DNA from: Flavobacterium sp.
GTDB lineage: Bacteria; Bacteroidota; Bacteroidia; Flavobacteriales; Flavobacteriaceae
Assembly: GCA_014379405.1 (NCBI GenBank)
Contig: JACMLU010000015.1
Span: 30,088 to 94,087, forward strand
Direction: 5' to 3'
DNA length: 64,000 nt
This document shows, in pieces, positions 1-9,733 of the stretch (position 1 is its first letter; each line of letters starts with the position of its first letter). The position numbers and the translations under genes were made by a program. The notes under the pieces were generated by a model. The model searched no databases. It was not told the origin of the DNA and saw nothing but the letters and a program-made list of their open reading frames with translations.

Positions 1-751
1 AGAAAGTGTCCAAAAACCATTGTTGTATTACGAAAACAATCTAGCTTCCTTAATATATATATTACAAGAATTACAAGAAAAACTAGTTGCTAATTTTATT
101 TTTAGTTCCTCTTGTACCGTTTATGGTCAGGCAGAGTCAATGCCAATAACGGAGGAAGCTTCCATTCAACCCGCGATTTCTCCTTACGGAAATACCAAAC
201 AAATCGGAGAAGAAATCATCAAGGACGTTGCAAAAGTAAGTAGTTTAAATGCTGTTTTGTTGCGTTACTTTAATCCAATAGGAGGACATTCTTCCTTGGA
301 AATAGGCGAATTGCCTCTTGGAGTTCCTCAGAATTTAGTACCGTATATTATGCAAACCGGAATAGGCTTGCGTAAGGAATTATCTGTTTATGGAGATGAT
401 TATCCTACGGTTGATGGTACTTGCGTTCGCGATTATATACATGTTGTCGATGTGGCAAAAGCCCATGTGGTTGCTATGCAACGATTGATAAATGGGAAAA
501 ATCTGGAACAGGTTGAAACATTTAATCTCGGGACAGGGAAAGGAAGTTCTGTAATGGAAGTAATTCAAACTTTCGAAAAAATTAGTGAACAAAAATTACC
601 TTACAATATTGTAAATCGAAGAGATGGAGATATTGTTTCGGCTTATGCCAATACTGAAAAGGCCAATTCCATCTTAGGATGGAATACAAAACTCACTTTA
701 GAAGAGGCTCTTGCAAGCGCCTGGAATTGGGAAAAAAAGATTCGGAAATAG
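1..751 (+). CDS. galE: UDP-glucose 4-epimerase, C-terminal part (5' cut by window edge)
   Basis: Extended SDR enzyme that interconverts UDP-glucose and UDP-galactose in the cytoplasm, supplying sugars for envelope glycans. The frame is open from base 2, where residues ESVQKP match the usual GalE stretch before the first recognised start, so the gene begins outside the window and the NAD-binding GxxGxxG motif is missing. Visible are the SSSCTVYG strand, the catalytic SPYGNTK segment (Tyr and Lys of YxxxK) and the substrate-binding VRDYIHVVDVA segment. The C-terminus is complete. fbp follows 63 bp downstream on the same strand. Family assignment is firm; substrate preference (Glc/Gal or GlcNAc/GalNAc) is not visible. 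Confidence 0.93.
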   Translation, partial: ESVQKPLLYYENNLASLIYILQELQEKLVANFIFSSSCTVYGQAESMPITEEASIQPAISPYGNTKQIGEEIIKDVAKVSSLNAVLLRYFNPIGGHSSLEIGELPLGVPQNLVPYIMQTGIGLRKELSVYGDDYPTVDGTCVRDYIHVVDVAKAHVVAMQRLINGKNLEQVETFNLGTGKGSSVMEVIQTFEKISEQKLPYNIVNRRDGDIVSAYANTEKANSILGWNTKLTLEEALASAWNWEKKIRK

Positions 752-814
752 CAATTTACTAATTGGTGAAGATTAGGCTAAAAAGCGAAGGATTAAACTC
801 TAAATGAACTTAAC

Positions 815-1834
815 ATGGAAGAAAATAACAAAACATTAGGCGAATTTATTATTGAAAATCAAAAAGAGTTTAAATATTCTTCCGGCGAGTTATCTCGTAT
901 TTTTAACTCCATAAAATTAGCGGCAAAAGTCGTTAGCTATAAAGTAAATAAAGCAGGGTTGGTAGATATTATTGGTGGAGTGGGAGAGAAAAATATTCAA
1001 GGCGAGGATCAACAAAAATTAGATCTTTATGCCAATCAAGTTTTTATTGAAACATTAATTAATCGTGAAATTGTATGTGGCATTGCTTCTGAGGAAAATG
1101 ATGATTTTATCACCGTTCAAGGAAGCGATAATGGCAACAACAATAAATACATACTTTTAATGGATCCATTGGATGGTTCATCTAATATAGATGTGAATGT
1201 TTCTGTGGGAACCATTTTTTCTGTTTATAGAAGAATATCAGATGTAGGCACGCCTGTTACTTTAGAAGATTTTCTGCAACCTGGAATAAACCAAGTTGCT
1301 GCAGGATATGTAATTTATGGAACGTCAACAATGCTTGTATATACCACGGGTCATGGCGTGAATGGATTTACTCTAAATCCGGCAATTGGAACATTTTATC
1401 TGTCTCATCCCAAAATTAAATTTCCAGTGGATGGAACCATATATTCAGTAAACGAAGGAAATTATGTTCATTTTCCGCAAGGGGTTAAGGACTATATTAA
1501 GTATTGCCAACTGGAAGAAGGAAATCGTCCTTATACATCGCGATATATCGGAAGTCTTGTTTCTGATATCCATCGAAATATGCTCAAAGGTGGGATTTAT
1601 TTATATCCTACAAGCACTAAGGCAAAAAACGGAAAATTAAGACTGTTGTATGAATGCAATCCAATGGCATTTATAATAGAACAAGCTGGTGGCAAAGCAT
1701 CCGATGGGGATTCCCGAATAATGGAGATTGAACCAAAAAGCCTACACGAAAGAGTTCCTTTTTATAGTGGGAGCTTTAACATGGTGGAGAAAGTGGAAGA
1801 ATTTATCTCCAAAGCGAAATTGAGTAAATATTAG
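815..1834 (+). CDS. fbp: Fructose-1,6-bisphosphatase, class I
   Basis: Hydrolyses fructose-1,6-bisphosphate to fructose-6-phosphate in gluconeogenesis. The 339 residues match the normal length of class I enzymes. The metal-binding motif DPLDGSSN is intact, preceded by the GIASEEND segment, and the C-terminal substrate loop [17 protein letters not shown] with EQAGG is present. The ATG at 815 places the protein N-terminus ([12 protein letters not shown]) in line with family members. It lies just downstream of galE, consistent with a carbohydrate neighbourhood. Nothing unusual seen. Confidence 0.96.
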   Translation: MEENNKTLGEFIIENQKEFKYSSGELSRIFNSIKLAAKVVSYKVNKAGLVDIIGGVGEKNIQGEDQQKLDLYANQVFIETLINREIVCGIASEENDDFITVQGSDNGNNNKYILLMDPLDGSSNIDVNVSVGTIFSVYRRISDVGTPVTLEDFLQPGINQVAAGYVIYGTSTMLVYTTGHGVNGFTLNPAIGTFYLSHPKIKFPVDGTIYSVNEGNYVHFPQGVKDYIKYCQLEEGNRPYTSRYIGSLVSDIHRNMLKGGIYLYPTSTKAKNGKLRLLYECNPMAFIIEQAGGKASDGDSRIMEIEPKSLHERVPFYSGSFNMVEKVEEFISKAKLSKY

Positions 1835-1850
1835 TTTATAAATTTTATCC

Positions 1851-2225
1851 TTAGCCTTCCTCATTTACGACATCATGAAATTTTTTGATATCGAATTTAT
1901 TGCCCAAGCTTTTTATGTATTTCGCTTTCAATTCCATTATTTTCAATTCTCCAGTTTTATAAGAAAGTGCCTGTCCGGGAATAGCCATATATCTTTCTGT
2001 TTCTGAAACCGAAGCTTGCTGTTCTCTTCCTCCTTTTTCCATCATATATTGGATCGATTCTTCCCTCGACATTATTCCAGTATGCAATCCAACATCTGTT
2101 ACTAATCGTATTGCTCTAAATAATTCTGATTTGTAGGCAGCTAATTTTTGATTAGGATCTGTATACAATCCTAATGTTTCCCCTAATGATTCCGCATATA
2201 AAGCCCAGCCTTCAGAAGTCGGCAA
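1851..2225 (-). pseudogene. DUF885 family protein, truncated remnant
   Basis: About 124 residues resemble the C-terminal part of DUF885 proteins (putative metallo-carboxypeptidase-like enzymes, normally near 580 residues): EGWALYAE, the RAIRLVTDVGLHTG segment, ERYMAIPGQALSYK and FDIKKFHDVV. The N-terminal three quarters are absent, a stop lies in frame just upstream, and the last 20 or so residues (usually an LPL motif) are also missing. Only a TTG could start it. It sits tail to tail with fbp and next to the M13 peptidase gene. I read it as a decayed gene rather than a short functional protein. Confidence 0.8.
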
Positions 2226-2268
2226 GCGAAGTCAGGGATTTAATAAACTCCTTTATACGTTTATAATA

Positions 2269-4281
2269 CTACCAAATGGTTATTCGATCTTTCTTTTCCA
2301 AAAACATTTGATCTCCAGGTTTCACATCAAATGCTTCGTAAAAAGGAGTCGTATTCATTAAACTACCATTGACACGCCAAACTGGTGGGGAATGCGGATT
2401 GTTGTTAATCCACAAGCGCAGAAACTCGTCTTTCATTTTCACCCTCCATATTTTGGCAAAAGAAACAAAAAAGCGTTGGTCTGGAGTAAAACCACCAATT
2501 TTTGTAGAATCCTGACCTTGCTGGGTCATTTTAAATGCATCATAAGCAACCGCCAGTCCTGCAATATCTGCCGTGTTTTCACCAACGGTCATAGCTCCAT
2601 TTATGTGTAGACTGTCCAAAACAGTAAACGTACTGTACAAATCGATGACTTGTTGTATTCTGGATTTAAACTTTTTATAATCCTCTTTTGTCCACCAGTT
2701 TTTTAGGTTGCCATCCTTGTCATATTGTGCCCCTTGGTCATCAAAAGTATGGGTTAGTTCATGACCTATAACCATTCCAATACCTCCATAGTTAAGCGCA
2801 TCATCGGCACTATTATCAAAATAAGGGGGTTGTAAAATACCTGCTGGAAAGACAATCTCATTTGCGGTCGGATTATTATAGGCCGTAACTGTTGAAGGGG
2901 TTGTAAACCATTCTGATTTATCAACAGGCTTGCCCAATTTTGCCAATTGCCGTTGATAGGCTGCTGCTGCAGCTGACACGATGTTCTCAAAATAACTGTC
3001 CCTAGCGATCTGCACACTGCTGTAATCTTTCCATTTATCGGGATATCCTATTTTCTTTGTGATGGCAAACAGTTTTTCTTTAGCTTTTCCTTTTGTGCTA
3101 GAACTCATCCATTCCAACTTGTCAATTCTGGCAGCGTATGCTTTTTGTAGATTATTCACCAGCACCAACATACGTTTCTTAGCATCCTCCGAAAAATATT
3201 TCTTTGCATACAATTCCCCCAGGGCTTCCCCTAGGTAATTGTCAACGGCACTAGCCATTTTTTCACCACGTGATTTTTGAACAGCTTGACCAGAAAGAGC
3301 TTTGGTATATTCAAATGCTGCAGTTACAAAAGGTTTGCTTAAGTCATCTGCATATCTAGCTATAGAATTGGCTTTCAAGTAAACTTTCCAGTCATTAATC
3401 GGAATGGTCTTTAAGAGCCTATTAAGGGCATCATAATACGCCAATTGGCCAACATCGACTGAGTCGGTTGAGGCACCTAAATGATGCAGCAAATCAGTCC
3501 AACCTATGTTGGGATGTCTTTTTACAAGTGCGGTCACGGCCATTTTGTTATAATTGGCTTGCACATCTCGAAGTTCAACTTTTGTTTTATGCGAAACGGC
3601 GAGTTGTTTGTCAATAGCATAAACCAAGTTGGCGTTCTTTTGAGCCTCAGTGGTATTGCTTCCTGTAAGTTGAAATAATGTGGCAAGGAATTTTTTGTAT
3701 GATTCCTGTATGGCAACTGTAGAGGAATCTGATTTAAAATAATAGTCCCTGTCTGGTAAACCAATACCCGTTTGGTAGACGTTGGCAATGTTCATACTGC
3801 TATTTTTAGCATCGGGTGACACTCCAAAAGCTATAATCGAAGAATTGTCTACTTTTGCCGCATCAGCCACAAAACGGAGTAAGGACTTTATATCGCTGAT
3901 GGCTTCAATTTTGGCAAGTAAGGGTTTAATAGGGGTATAACCGCGTTGTTCAATGGTTACAGTATCCATCCCCGAGGCATAAAAATCACCTACCTTTTGT
4001 GCGGTGCTTCCCTTGGGATTCTCACTTTTTGAAATACTGTCCAATATGCCTTGCAGGCGCATCCGTTGTGGATAATTCATAAACATATAGGCACCAACAC
4101 CAGCTTGGGAGGAAGGTATGGAAACAGAATCGTACCATTTACCATTTACATATCTAAAAAAATGATTCCCAGGTCGCAAGGTCGAATCGATTCCCGTGAT
4201 ACTAACATTATTTTTTTCGGGATGTTTAGAGCACGATGCAAAAGCGAAGATCAAAATGAAAAGCAGTAATAAATTTTTCAT
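2269..4281 (-). CDS. M13 family zinc metallopeptidase (neprilysin/PepO-like), lipoprotein
   Basis: Zinc endopeptidase expected to cleave peptides in the periplasm or at the cell surface. The 670-residue protein starts with a lipoprotein signal ending at FASC (Cys about residue 17). The C-terminal catalytic domain has the substrate-binding AYNNPTANEIVFPAG segment, the zinc motif HELTH (about residue 505) and the third-ligand motif GENTADIAG (about 565). The N-terminal 400 residues form the M13 lid domain. The C-terminus ends in RITIW instead of the common CxxW. It is monocistronic on the minus strand; the promoter should lie in the following gap. Confidence 0.93.
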   Translation of the reverse strand: MKNLLLLFILIFAFASCSKHPEKNNVSITGIDSTLRPGNHFFRYVNGKWYDSVSIPSSQAGVGAYMFMNYPQRMRLQGILDSISKSENPKGSTAQKVGDFYASGMDTVTIEQRGYTPIKPLLAKIEAISDIKSLLRFVADAAKVDNSSIIAFGVSPDAKNSSMNIANVYQTGIGLPDRDYYFKSDSSTVAIQESYKKFLATLFQLTGSNTTEAQKNANLVYAIDKQLAVSHKTKVELRDVQANYNKMAVTALVKRHPNIGWTDLLHHLGASTDSVDVGQLAYYDALNRLLKTIPINDWKVYLKANSIARYADDLSKPFVTAAFEYTKALSGQAVQKSRGEKMASAVDNYLGEALGELYAKKYFSEDAKKRMLVLVNNLQKAYAARIDKLEWMSSSTKGKAKEKLFAITKKIGYPDKWKDYSSVQIARDSYFENIVSAAAAAYQRQLAKLGKPVDKSEWFTTPSTVTAYNNPTANEIVFPAGILQPPYFDNSADDALNYGGIGMVIGHELTHTFDDQGAQYDKDGNLKNWWTKEDYKKFKSRIQQVIDLYSTFTVLDSLHINGAMTVGENTADIAGLAVAYDAFKMTQQGQDSTKIGGFTPDQRFFVSFAKIWRVKMKDEFLRLWINNNPHSPPVWRVNGSLMNTTPFYEAFDVKPGDQMFLEKKDRITIW

Positions 4282-4796
4282 AATCGAGAGGATTGTTATT
4301 AGAAATAAATTGACGAACGTTTGAAAGCGGGGATTTTATAATAAGTGGCTTGTCAAAGTTAATGGTAGCAAAATGAGATACGAATTAACTTTTAAACCCA
4401 AATGTTGTATTCTTTTTCAAATATATCGAACTTTTAGTTCACTTTTACAATGAGATGGAGAGCTGCTATATTGTAGGCTGGTTTCATTGATGCTTTTATT
4501 TGATAGTATCAAAAGTAGTTTTTTTTAGGATATCCAAAAAGTATTGTTGTCAAATGGCTCGCAACAGTTATATTTTTTTAAGATTGTAATTTCATTTGCG
4601 GCAATCGAACAGCCGAACGGAACAAAGAGAACGACCGATGAGAGACCTTTTGATTTCACTTGGTTTATAGATAAGAAATGAAGGTTATGAGTTGCATAAT
4701 AATAGTTTATAAGCAGAAAATGCAATTTTTTTTGCAAGGAAGAGGTGTAGTTTCATCGAAAATTATGTCTTATTTTTGTAACTATATTCACAGTCT
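4282..4796. other. Intergenic region with a promoter
   Basis: 515 bp between two divergent genes. No coding remnant was recognised. A -7 box TATTTTTG (4771-4778) of the Bacteroidota TAnnTTTG type lies 18 bp before the ATG at 4797, implying a very short leader for the rightward gene. The promoter of the leftward M13 gene was not pinned down. Confidence 0.5.
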
Positions 4797-5672
4797 ATGA
4801 AGAAATTTATCCCTATTGCGATTACTTTTATTTTAATGGCGTGTCAGAATGGTTCTGAAACACTAACAACACTTTATGATTTACCCAAAAAACTAAAAGA
4901 AGTTTCTGGAATTGTTTATACAGAAAAGGATAATTTATTTTGGACATTGGAAGATAGTGGGAATAAAAATGAAATTTATGGACTGGATTCCAAAGGAGAA
5001 ATAGCTAACACTATTGTTATTGAGAACGCGGACAACATCGATTGGGAAGATATCACAAAAGATTCAGCTGGGAATCTATACATTGGCGATTTTGGCAACA
5101 ATGACAACCTACGCCAAGATTTGTGCATTTATAAAATTGACCACAATGCATTGAATCAAGAAAATGCTGTTCCCGCCTATAAAATTTCTTTTTCTTATCC
5201 CGAACAAAAAGATTTTCCACCCAATAAGACCTCCTTATTCTTTGATGTGGAAGGTTTTTTTGAGTTCAAAAACCATTTTTATCTTTTTACCAAAAACCGA
5301 AGCAAAGACTTTGATGGTACTACTTTTGTATATAAAATTCCAAACCAAGCGGGCTTCCACCTAGCGGTTTTAATGGGGGAATTTAAAACCTGCGACAACT
5401 ACAATCATTGTGTAATTACTAGTGCTGCGATTAGTCCAGATGCTTCCAAAGTCGCTCTTTTGACTCATGACAAAATTGTATTGTTTGCCAATTTTAAAGG
5501 CGATGATTTTCTAAAAGGAAGCCAAACCCAATTCGAACTAAATCATTTTACACAAAAAGAAGCCATTTGTTTCAAGAACAACGAAACCTTGATCATCGCT
5601 GATGAAAAGACCAAAAAAGTGGGCGGAAAGATCTATGAAGTGAGTCTTGAAACGCTAAAATCCGTACCCTAA
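4797..5672 (+). CDS. Exported lipoprotein, unknown function, beta-propeller-like
   Basis: 291 residues with a lipoprotein signal (MKKFIPIAITFILMAC, lipobox Cys16). The mature part has repeated beta-strand-rich blocks (VSGIVYTEKDNLFWTLEDSGN, IDWEDITKDSAGNLYIGDFGNN) resembling SdiA-regulated/PQQ-like propeller proteins found in Bacteroidota, but I do not recognise a named family. It converges with the phosphoesterase gene, overlapping it by 18 bp at the 3' end, so transcripts of the two genes would be complementary at their tails. Function is not assigned. Confidence 0.75.
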   Translation: MKKFIPIAITFILMACQNGSETLTTLYDLPKKLKEVSGIVYTEKDNLFWTLEDSGNKNEIYGLDSKGEIANTIVIENADNIDWEDITKDSAGNLYIGDFGNNDNLRQDLCIYKIDHNALNQENAVPAYKISFSYPEQKDFPPNKTSLFFDVEGFFEFKNHFYLFTKNRSKDFDGTTFVYKIPNQAGFHLAVLMGEFKTCDNYNHCVITSAAISPDASKVALLTHDKIVLFANFKGDDFLKGSQTQFELNHFTQKEAICFKNNETLIIADEKTKKVGGKIYEVSLETLKSVP

Positions 5673-8600
5673 ACCAAAACTAATTCTGGCACGGTCATCG
5701 GTACCTTTGAAATAGGTAATTCGACCTGTAATTACGTTTAGTCCATTAAGCCATATTCCCCCGCCAACGGATTGATGCCATTTTTGGGAGTTTTCTCCAT
5801 CAAGCCAAACCCTTCCGTAATCGAACCCTCCTAAAATTCCGTAGGACATCGGAACGATACTCTTTTTGATTTTTCCAATATTCCAGCGTATATCTGTACT
5901 TTGGTAAAATGAAGCTTTTCCTAAGAAGCGTTCGTTTCTTAATCCTCTCAAATCATAATCACCGCCCAAAGTAGCACCTTGATAAAATTCGAAATTGTTA
6001 TTGAACAATACTTTCGATTTTACGATTGTGGCCAAAACAAGTTGCCCTTTTGCATCAATCTTGTGATTGAAATTAATCTTGGCGTCCAAGGCTGGGAAAT
6101 TATTTTTCGAATCTCCAACATTCATTTTCCAACTTCCCGCCACTGAAAATCCAAATCCCATTGTAGGAAGCGAGGGAACATCATAATTCTCGAAACTATA
6201 TTTGAGTGCAGCTCCCACATATTGCTGGTTGTCAAAAACATTGGGATTTACCGCTCCTGGAATATTGATGTAGCGATTGGTAGTTTCTTCTACTTTTAAT
6301 TTTTCGAAAAGAGTAGCAAAAGTAATTTCACTTCCGTGACGTCCTACTTTTTTGATGGAAGGCGATGCTTTTATCGTCCGCAATCGAACTCTATTGTAAT
6401 CCATTCCATAAAGTTCATCCTCATTTATAGTCTCATTTCCATAGCCAAAATAATTGATAGTGAAGTTAGGACTAGTAAAATTGGCCGCTATTTCAAAATC
6501 CCATTTGCCTAGAGTTTTTGGAAAATAGCCATTATAAGTAAATTCGTAACCGCTGGTGGCAAATAAATAATTGGCTTTCAATACGTGTTTTTGCGTGTAG
6601 GGATATTGGTTGAACTTGTTTACTGTATAGTTGGCAATGAAGCCTAATTTCACTCCATCGTCAGGATTGTAACCCCCAAATGGCAATCCCGAAAAAGCAT
6701 TGTATTTTACCTTTTCGTAGTTGTAAAGATTGGGTTCGTAATCATCGGTCAAAACAGTTTTGGTTTTGGCATCCGCAGAAAAATTGTTAGGTTTTGATTT
6801 GAAATCATAAATTTTTATCCTTTTTCCATTTTCAATGGTATAGGAATCGTTGTTTTGGCCACCAATCAATCGAATCTTTATTCCCGATTTGGCGTTGCCT
6901 TTCACTTCAAATGCATCATCGTCGTCCAAGCCATATATCCAAATGTTTTTGGTTTTATCTGCGGTGAAATTTTTGGTGTATTGTAATTCATCACCTTCTT
7001 TTTTGAGTCTATAGACCGCAATTTCTGTGTCGTTTTTGGAGGTATTGGTTATTGTGAATTTGTCTTTTTTATCGGTTCCAACAATCAAAACGGTTTTTTG
7101 CAATACACGGTAGTACTCTTTGGCATAATTTTGAAGTTTGGTTTTTCGTATTTTTAATTTACGTTTGAAGTCTTCAATCGTTTCGTCCTGCACTTCTTTG
7201 GGCAAATTGATAAAAGCGGCATCAATTTCAGCATCCGACAGCTGTTCTTGAATGTATTTGGCTTGTTTTATCCAATCCTTTTCATCTGCTGTTTTCAAAA
7301 AAGCAATGTCTTGTGGATAAGGTTCGCGGTTGAACCATTTTACATTTTTGATGTCCTCCTTGAATGTTTGTTGATGGCGTAATGCCGGCATATTCATTAA
7401 CAAAGACAACAGCGCTCCATCATATTTTGTAAAGGCCTGATCTCTGTCTCTGGGAATGGGTTTGTACACTATTTTTCCATTTTCTTTATATTCGCCCCAG
7501 CGCCACTGATCGCTGTGCCGGTCCCAATCGCCAATGAGCATGTCAAACAATCTTGCTTTGATGTATTCGGGTTCATCGATGGTATATTTCTCGTCTTTAT
7601 GAAGGTTTTTCATAAGATCATCGGTACTGATAATATCTAATGGTTTTCCCAAACTTTTTGCATTCTTTTGATTGCCAGTCAGGTGTTCTTCCACCAAGTA
7701 CAATTCATCACCAAAATTATAATTAAATCCCTTTAAAACAGGTTCTTTTGGGATGTAATATAATAGAGGATTGGTATGTGCCACGCCAATTTTGTCGGCC
7801 AGATTTGCCACGGCCAGTGGAGTGTAAGGGTGGGAGGTAGTGTAAAAATCGAACAAAAAACCTTCGGCATAAGTGTCGTCAAATTGATTTAAAACATATT
7901 GGTCTTTAAATACTACAGATTGCAAAAATCGGGAGGTGCTTTTTTTGAGGGCACGCATCACATATTCTTTCCCGTTGGCATCAACAAGACGTAATGATTT
8001 CGATTGGTGTCCACCACCTTCTCTTGTGGGTTTGACTCCGCCAAAAAGAGTGTCTAAAGTGGCTGTTTTTGCTTCAATAGGTAAACTATAATATTTTCGG
8101 TAATGCAGTCCAAAAAGGAATTTATGAAAAAGACTTTTCTGGGTCATTTCTGCGGAATAAATGGAAGTTGTAGTATTTGCGGCAAATTTTGTAGGCAAGT
8201 TGGTTGGAGCCACAGTATCTCTCACTTTGATAATGGTTTGTTCCAGAAGTAATTTCTCCCGTTGGTTTTCATTGCCATAAAAAGAGACTTTGGTTTCTCC
8301 ATTTTTGTAAAGTGTTAAAGTTGCATATCCATTTCCTCCATACGAAAAATCAGTTGGATTGACCGCTTTGGCAGCTGAAGATTTTGAACCGGCACCACTA
8401 ATGATTTGTCTAATATTGTTTTTGCTTAGGTATTGTAAATTATGATCATGACCTGATACAACGATAATATTTCTTTGATTTTGTAAAAGCGTTTTTACCC
8501 GTTTGGTATAATTGGTATACACCTTGTTTTGAATATCTTGCGGATTAATGCCCGAGGTTTTGCGAATCAAATTGATGGCGGAACCAATAACGGGAAGCGG

Positions 8601-9395
8601 AATTTTTTGTTCCAATGGAAAAAGTTCTTTTTGAACTGAATATTGTCCACCGTGAGAACCGTTGCTCATCAATGGATGGTGCATCGCAATGATTACTGTT
8701 TTGTCTTGATTTTTATTCAATATACTAGTTAATTCCTCAAAAAAAAGGTCACGGGTTTTGATGTTGCAATTGTCATTTATAGTGGGGTATTTGTCCCAGT
8801 CTTCCAGAAACCATTGGCTATCGATAGCGATTAAAGTGATGTTTTTGTCAATTTTTAATTCTTCAAGTCCACAGCTATTTTGGGGTAAAAAGGCCTTTTT
8901 ATTATTGAGGAAGTCGGTTACAAATTTTTCTTGGCGTTCCAAGCCTGTAATTCCGTTATACCAATCGTGATTTCCTGGGATAAAAATGGTTTTGCCTTTG
9001 AAGTTTTTGGATAATAGCAACTGATTTTTGAGTTTGGTTTCTGCCAAAATGCGTTCTTCGGGAACATCATTTTTTGGAAATCCTTTGGGATAAATATTGT
9101 CGCCAAGGAATAAAAGCGTACTTTTTTTATTGGAATTTTCTAATCTGTTTTTAAGTAGTGCAAGTGTTTCCTTTGTTTTTTGTTGGTCAGCATTTCCGGC
9201 ATCGCCAATCAAGAAAAAGGTATGGGCAATTTTTGAGGAATCAGTTTCATTTAGGATGATACGATTTTCTATTTTTTTTCCATATTGGACTTGATGCGTA
9301 GCGCAAGATTGCATTAGCAGTACAAAATAAATGAGGCTAGAATGTATTATTCTACTTTTTATCAAATAATTATTAAAAAATAACTTCATATTCAT
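5655..9395 (-). CDS. Metallophosphoesterase fused to an outer-membrane surface-antigen barrel
   Basis: A 1246-residue protein. It begins with a lipoprotein-type signal (LLMQSC). Residues about 60-330 form a calcineurin-like phosphoesterase with all metal motifs: GDAGNAD, GDNIYPKG, GNHDWYNG, MHHPLMSNGSHGG and GHDHN. A middle region of about 500 residues has no family I can name, though DRHSDQWRWGE and IPRDRDQAFTKYDG look like a conserved kinase-like or hydrolase-like motif pair. The last 350 residues are beta-rich with GGDYDLRGLRNERFLGK and end GLGYGF, as in BamA/Omp85-type barrels. The likely location is the outer membrane. The phosphoester substrate is unknown. Confidence 0.85.
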   Translation of the reverse strand: MNMKLFFNNYLIKSRIIHSSLIYFVLLMQSCATHQVQYGKKIENRIILNETDSSKIAHTFFLIGDAGNADQQKTKETLALLKNRLENSNKKSTLLFLGDNIYPKGFPKNDVPEERILAETKLKNQLLLSKNFKGKTIFIPGNHDWYNGITGLERQEKFVTDFLNNKKAFLPQNSCGLEELKIDKNITLIAIDSQWFLEDWDKYPTINDNCNIKTRDLFFEELTSILNKNQDKTVIIAMHHPLMSNGSHGGQYSVQKELFPLEQKIPLPVIGSAINLIRKTSGINPQDIQNKVYTNYTKRVKTLLQNQRNIIVVSGHDHNLQYLSKNNIRQIISGAGSKSSAAKAVNPTDFSYGGNGYATLTLYKNGETKVSFYGNENQREKLLLEQTIIKVRDTVAPTNLPTKFAANTTTSIYSAEMTQKSLFHKFLFGLHYRKYYSLPIEAKTATLDTLFGGVKPTREGGGHQSKSLRLVDANGKEYVMRALKKSTSRFLQSVVFKDQYVLNQFDDTYAEGFLFDFYTTSHPYTPLAVANLADKIGVAHTNPLLYYIPKEPVLKGFNYNFGDELYLVEEHLTGNQKNAKSLGKPLDIISTDDLMKNLHKDEKYTIDEPEYIKARLFDMLIGDWDRHSDQWRWGEYKENGKIVYKPIPRDRDQAFTKYDGALLSLLMNMPALRHQQTFKEDIKNVKWFNREPYPQDIAFLKTADEKDWIKQAKYIQEQLSDAEIDAAFINLPKEVQDETIEDFKRKLKIRKTKLQNYAKEYYRVLQKTVLIVGTDKKDKFTITNTSKNDTEIAVYRLKKEGDELQYTKNFTADKTKNIWIYGLDDDDAFEVKGNAKSGIKIRLIGGQNNDSYTIENGKRIKIYDFKSKPNNFSADAKTKTVLTDDYEPNLYNYEKVKYNAFSGLPFGGYNPDDGVKLGFIANYTVNKFNQYPYTQKHVLKANYLFATSGYEFTYNGYFPKTLGKWDFEIAANFTSPNFTINYFGYGNETINEDELYGMDYNRVRLRTIKASPSIKKVGRHGSEITFATLFEKLKVEETTNRYINIPGAVNPNVFDNQQYVGAALKYSFENYDVPSLPTMGFGFSVAGSWKMNVGDSKNNFPALDAKINFNHKIDAKGQLVLATIVKSKVLFNNNFEFYQGATLGGDYDLRGLRNERFLGKASFYQSTDIRWNIGKIKKSIVPMSYGILGGFDYGRVWLDGENSQKWHQSVGGGIWLNGLNVITGRITYFKGTDDRARISFGLGYGF

Positions 9396-9733
9396 ACTCT
9401 ATATTGGTTAATTTGAGATTAAATGGCTCAAATAAAATTCTGATTTACTTATTTTTTTGCTAAAAAAGATAATAATCCCCCTTTGTTGAATAAGACTTGA
9501 TAGCTAGCATAATGCGTGTTCTGTTATTTTTAATTCATCGAAAAGTCGATTTTTTTAATGATTTTTCTCTATTATGTAAAAGTACTTAAAGGAAATTAAT
9601 TAATCCATCTTGCTTTTAAATAAAGGGACTAAAAAGACCAAAATCCAAAAATTATATAAAGTTTTACATATTCTTTGGTATAAAATGATTTTAAAAAAAC
9701 AATTTCATAATTTAGACGGATAAAAATTAATGT
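9396..9733. other. Intergenic region, nothing recognised
   Basis: 338 bp of A+T-rich DNA between two divergent genes. It must hold both promoters, but no clear TAnnTTTG box at a convincing distance or repeat stood out. Confidence 0.4.
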
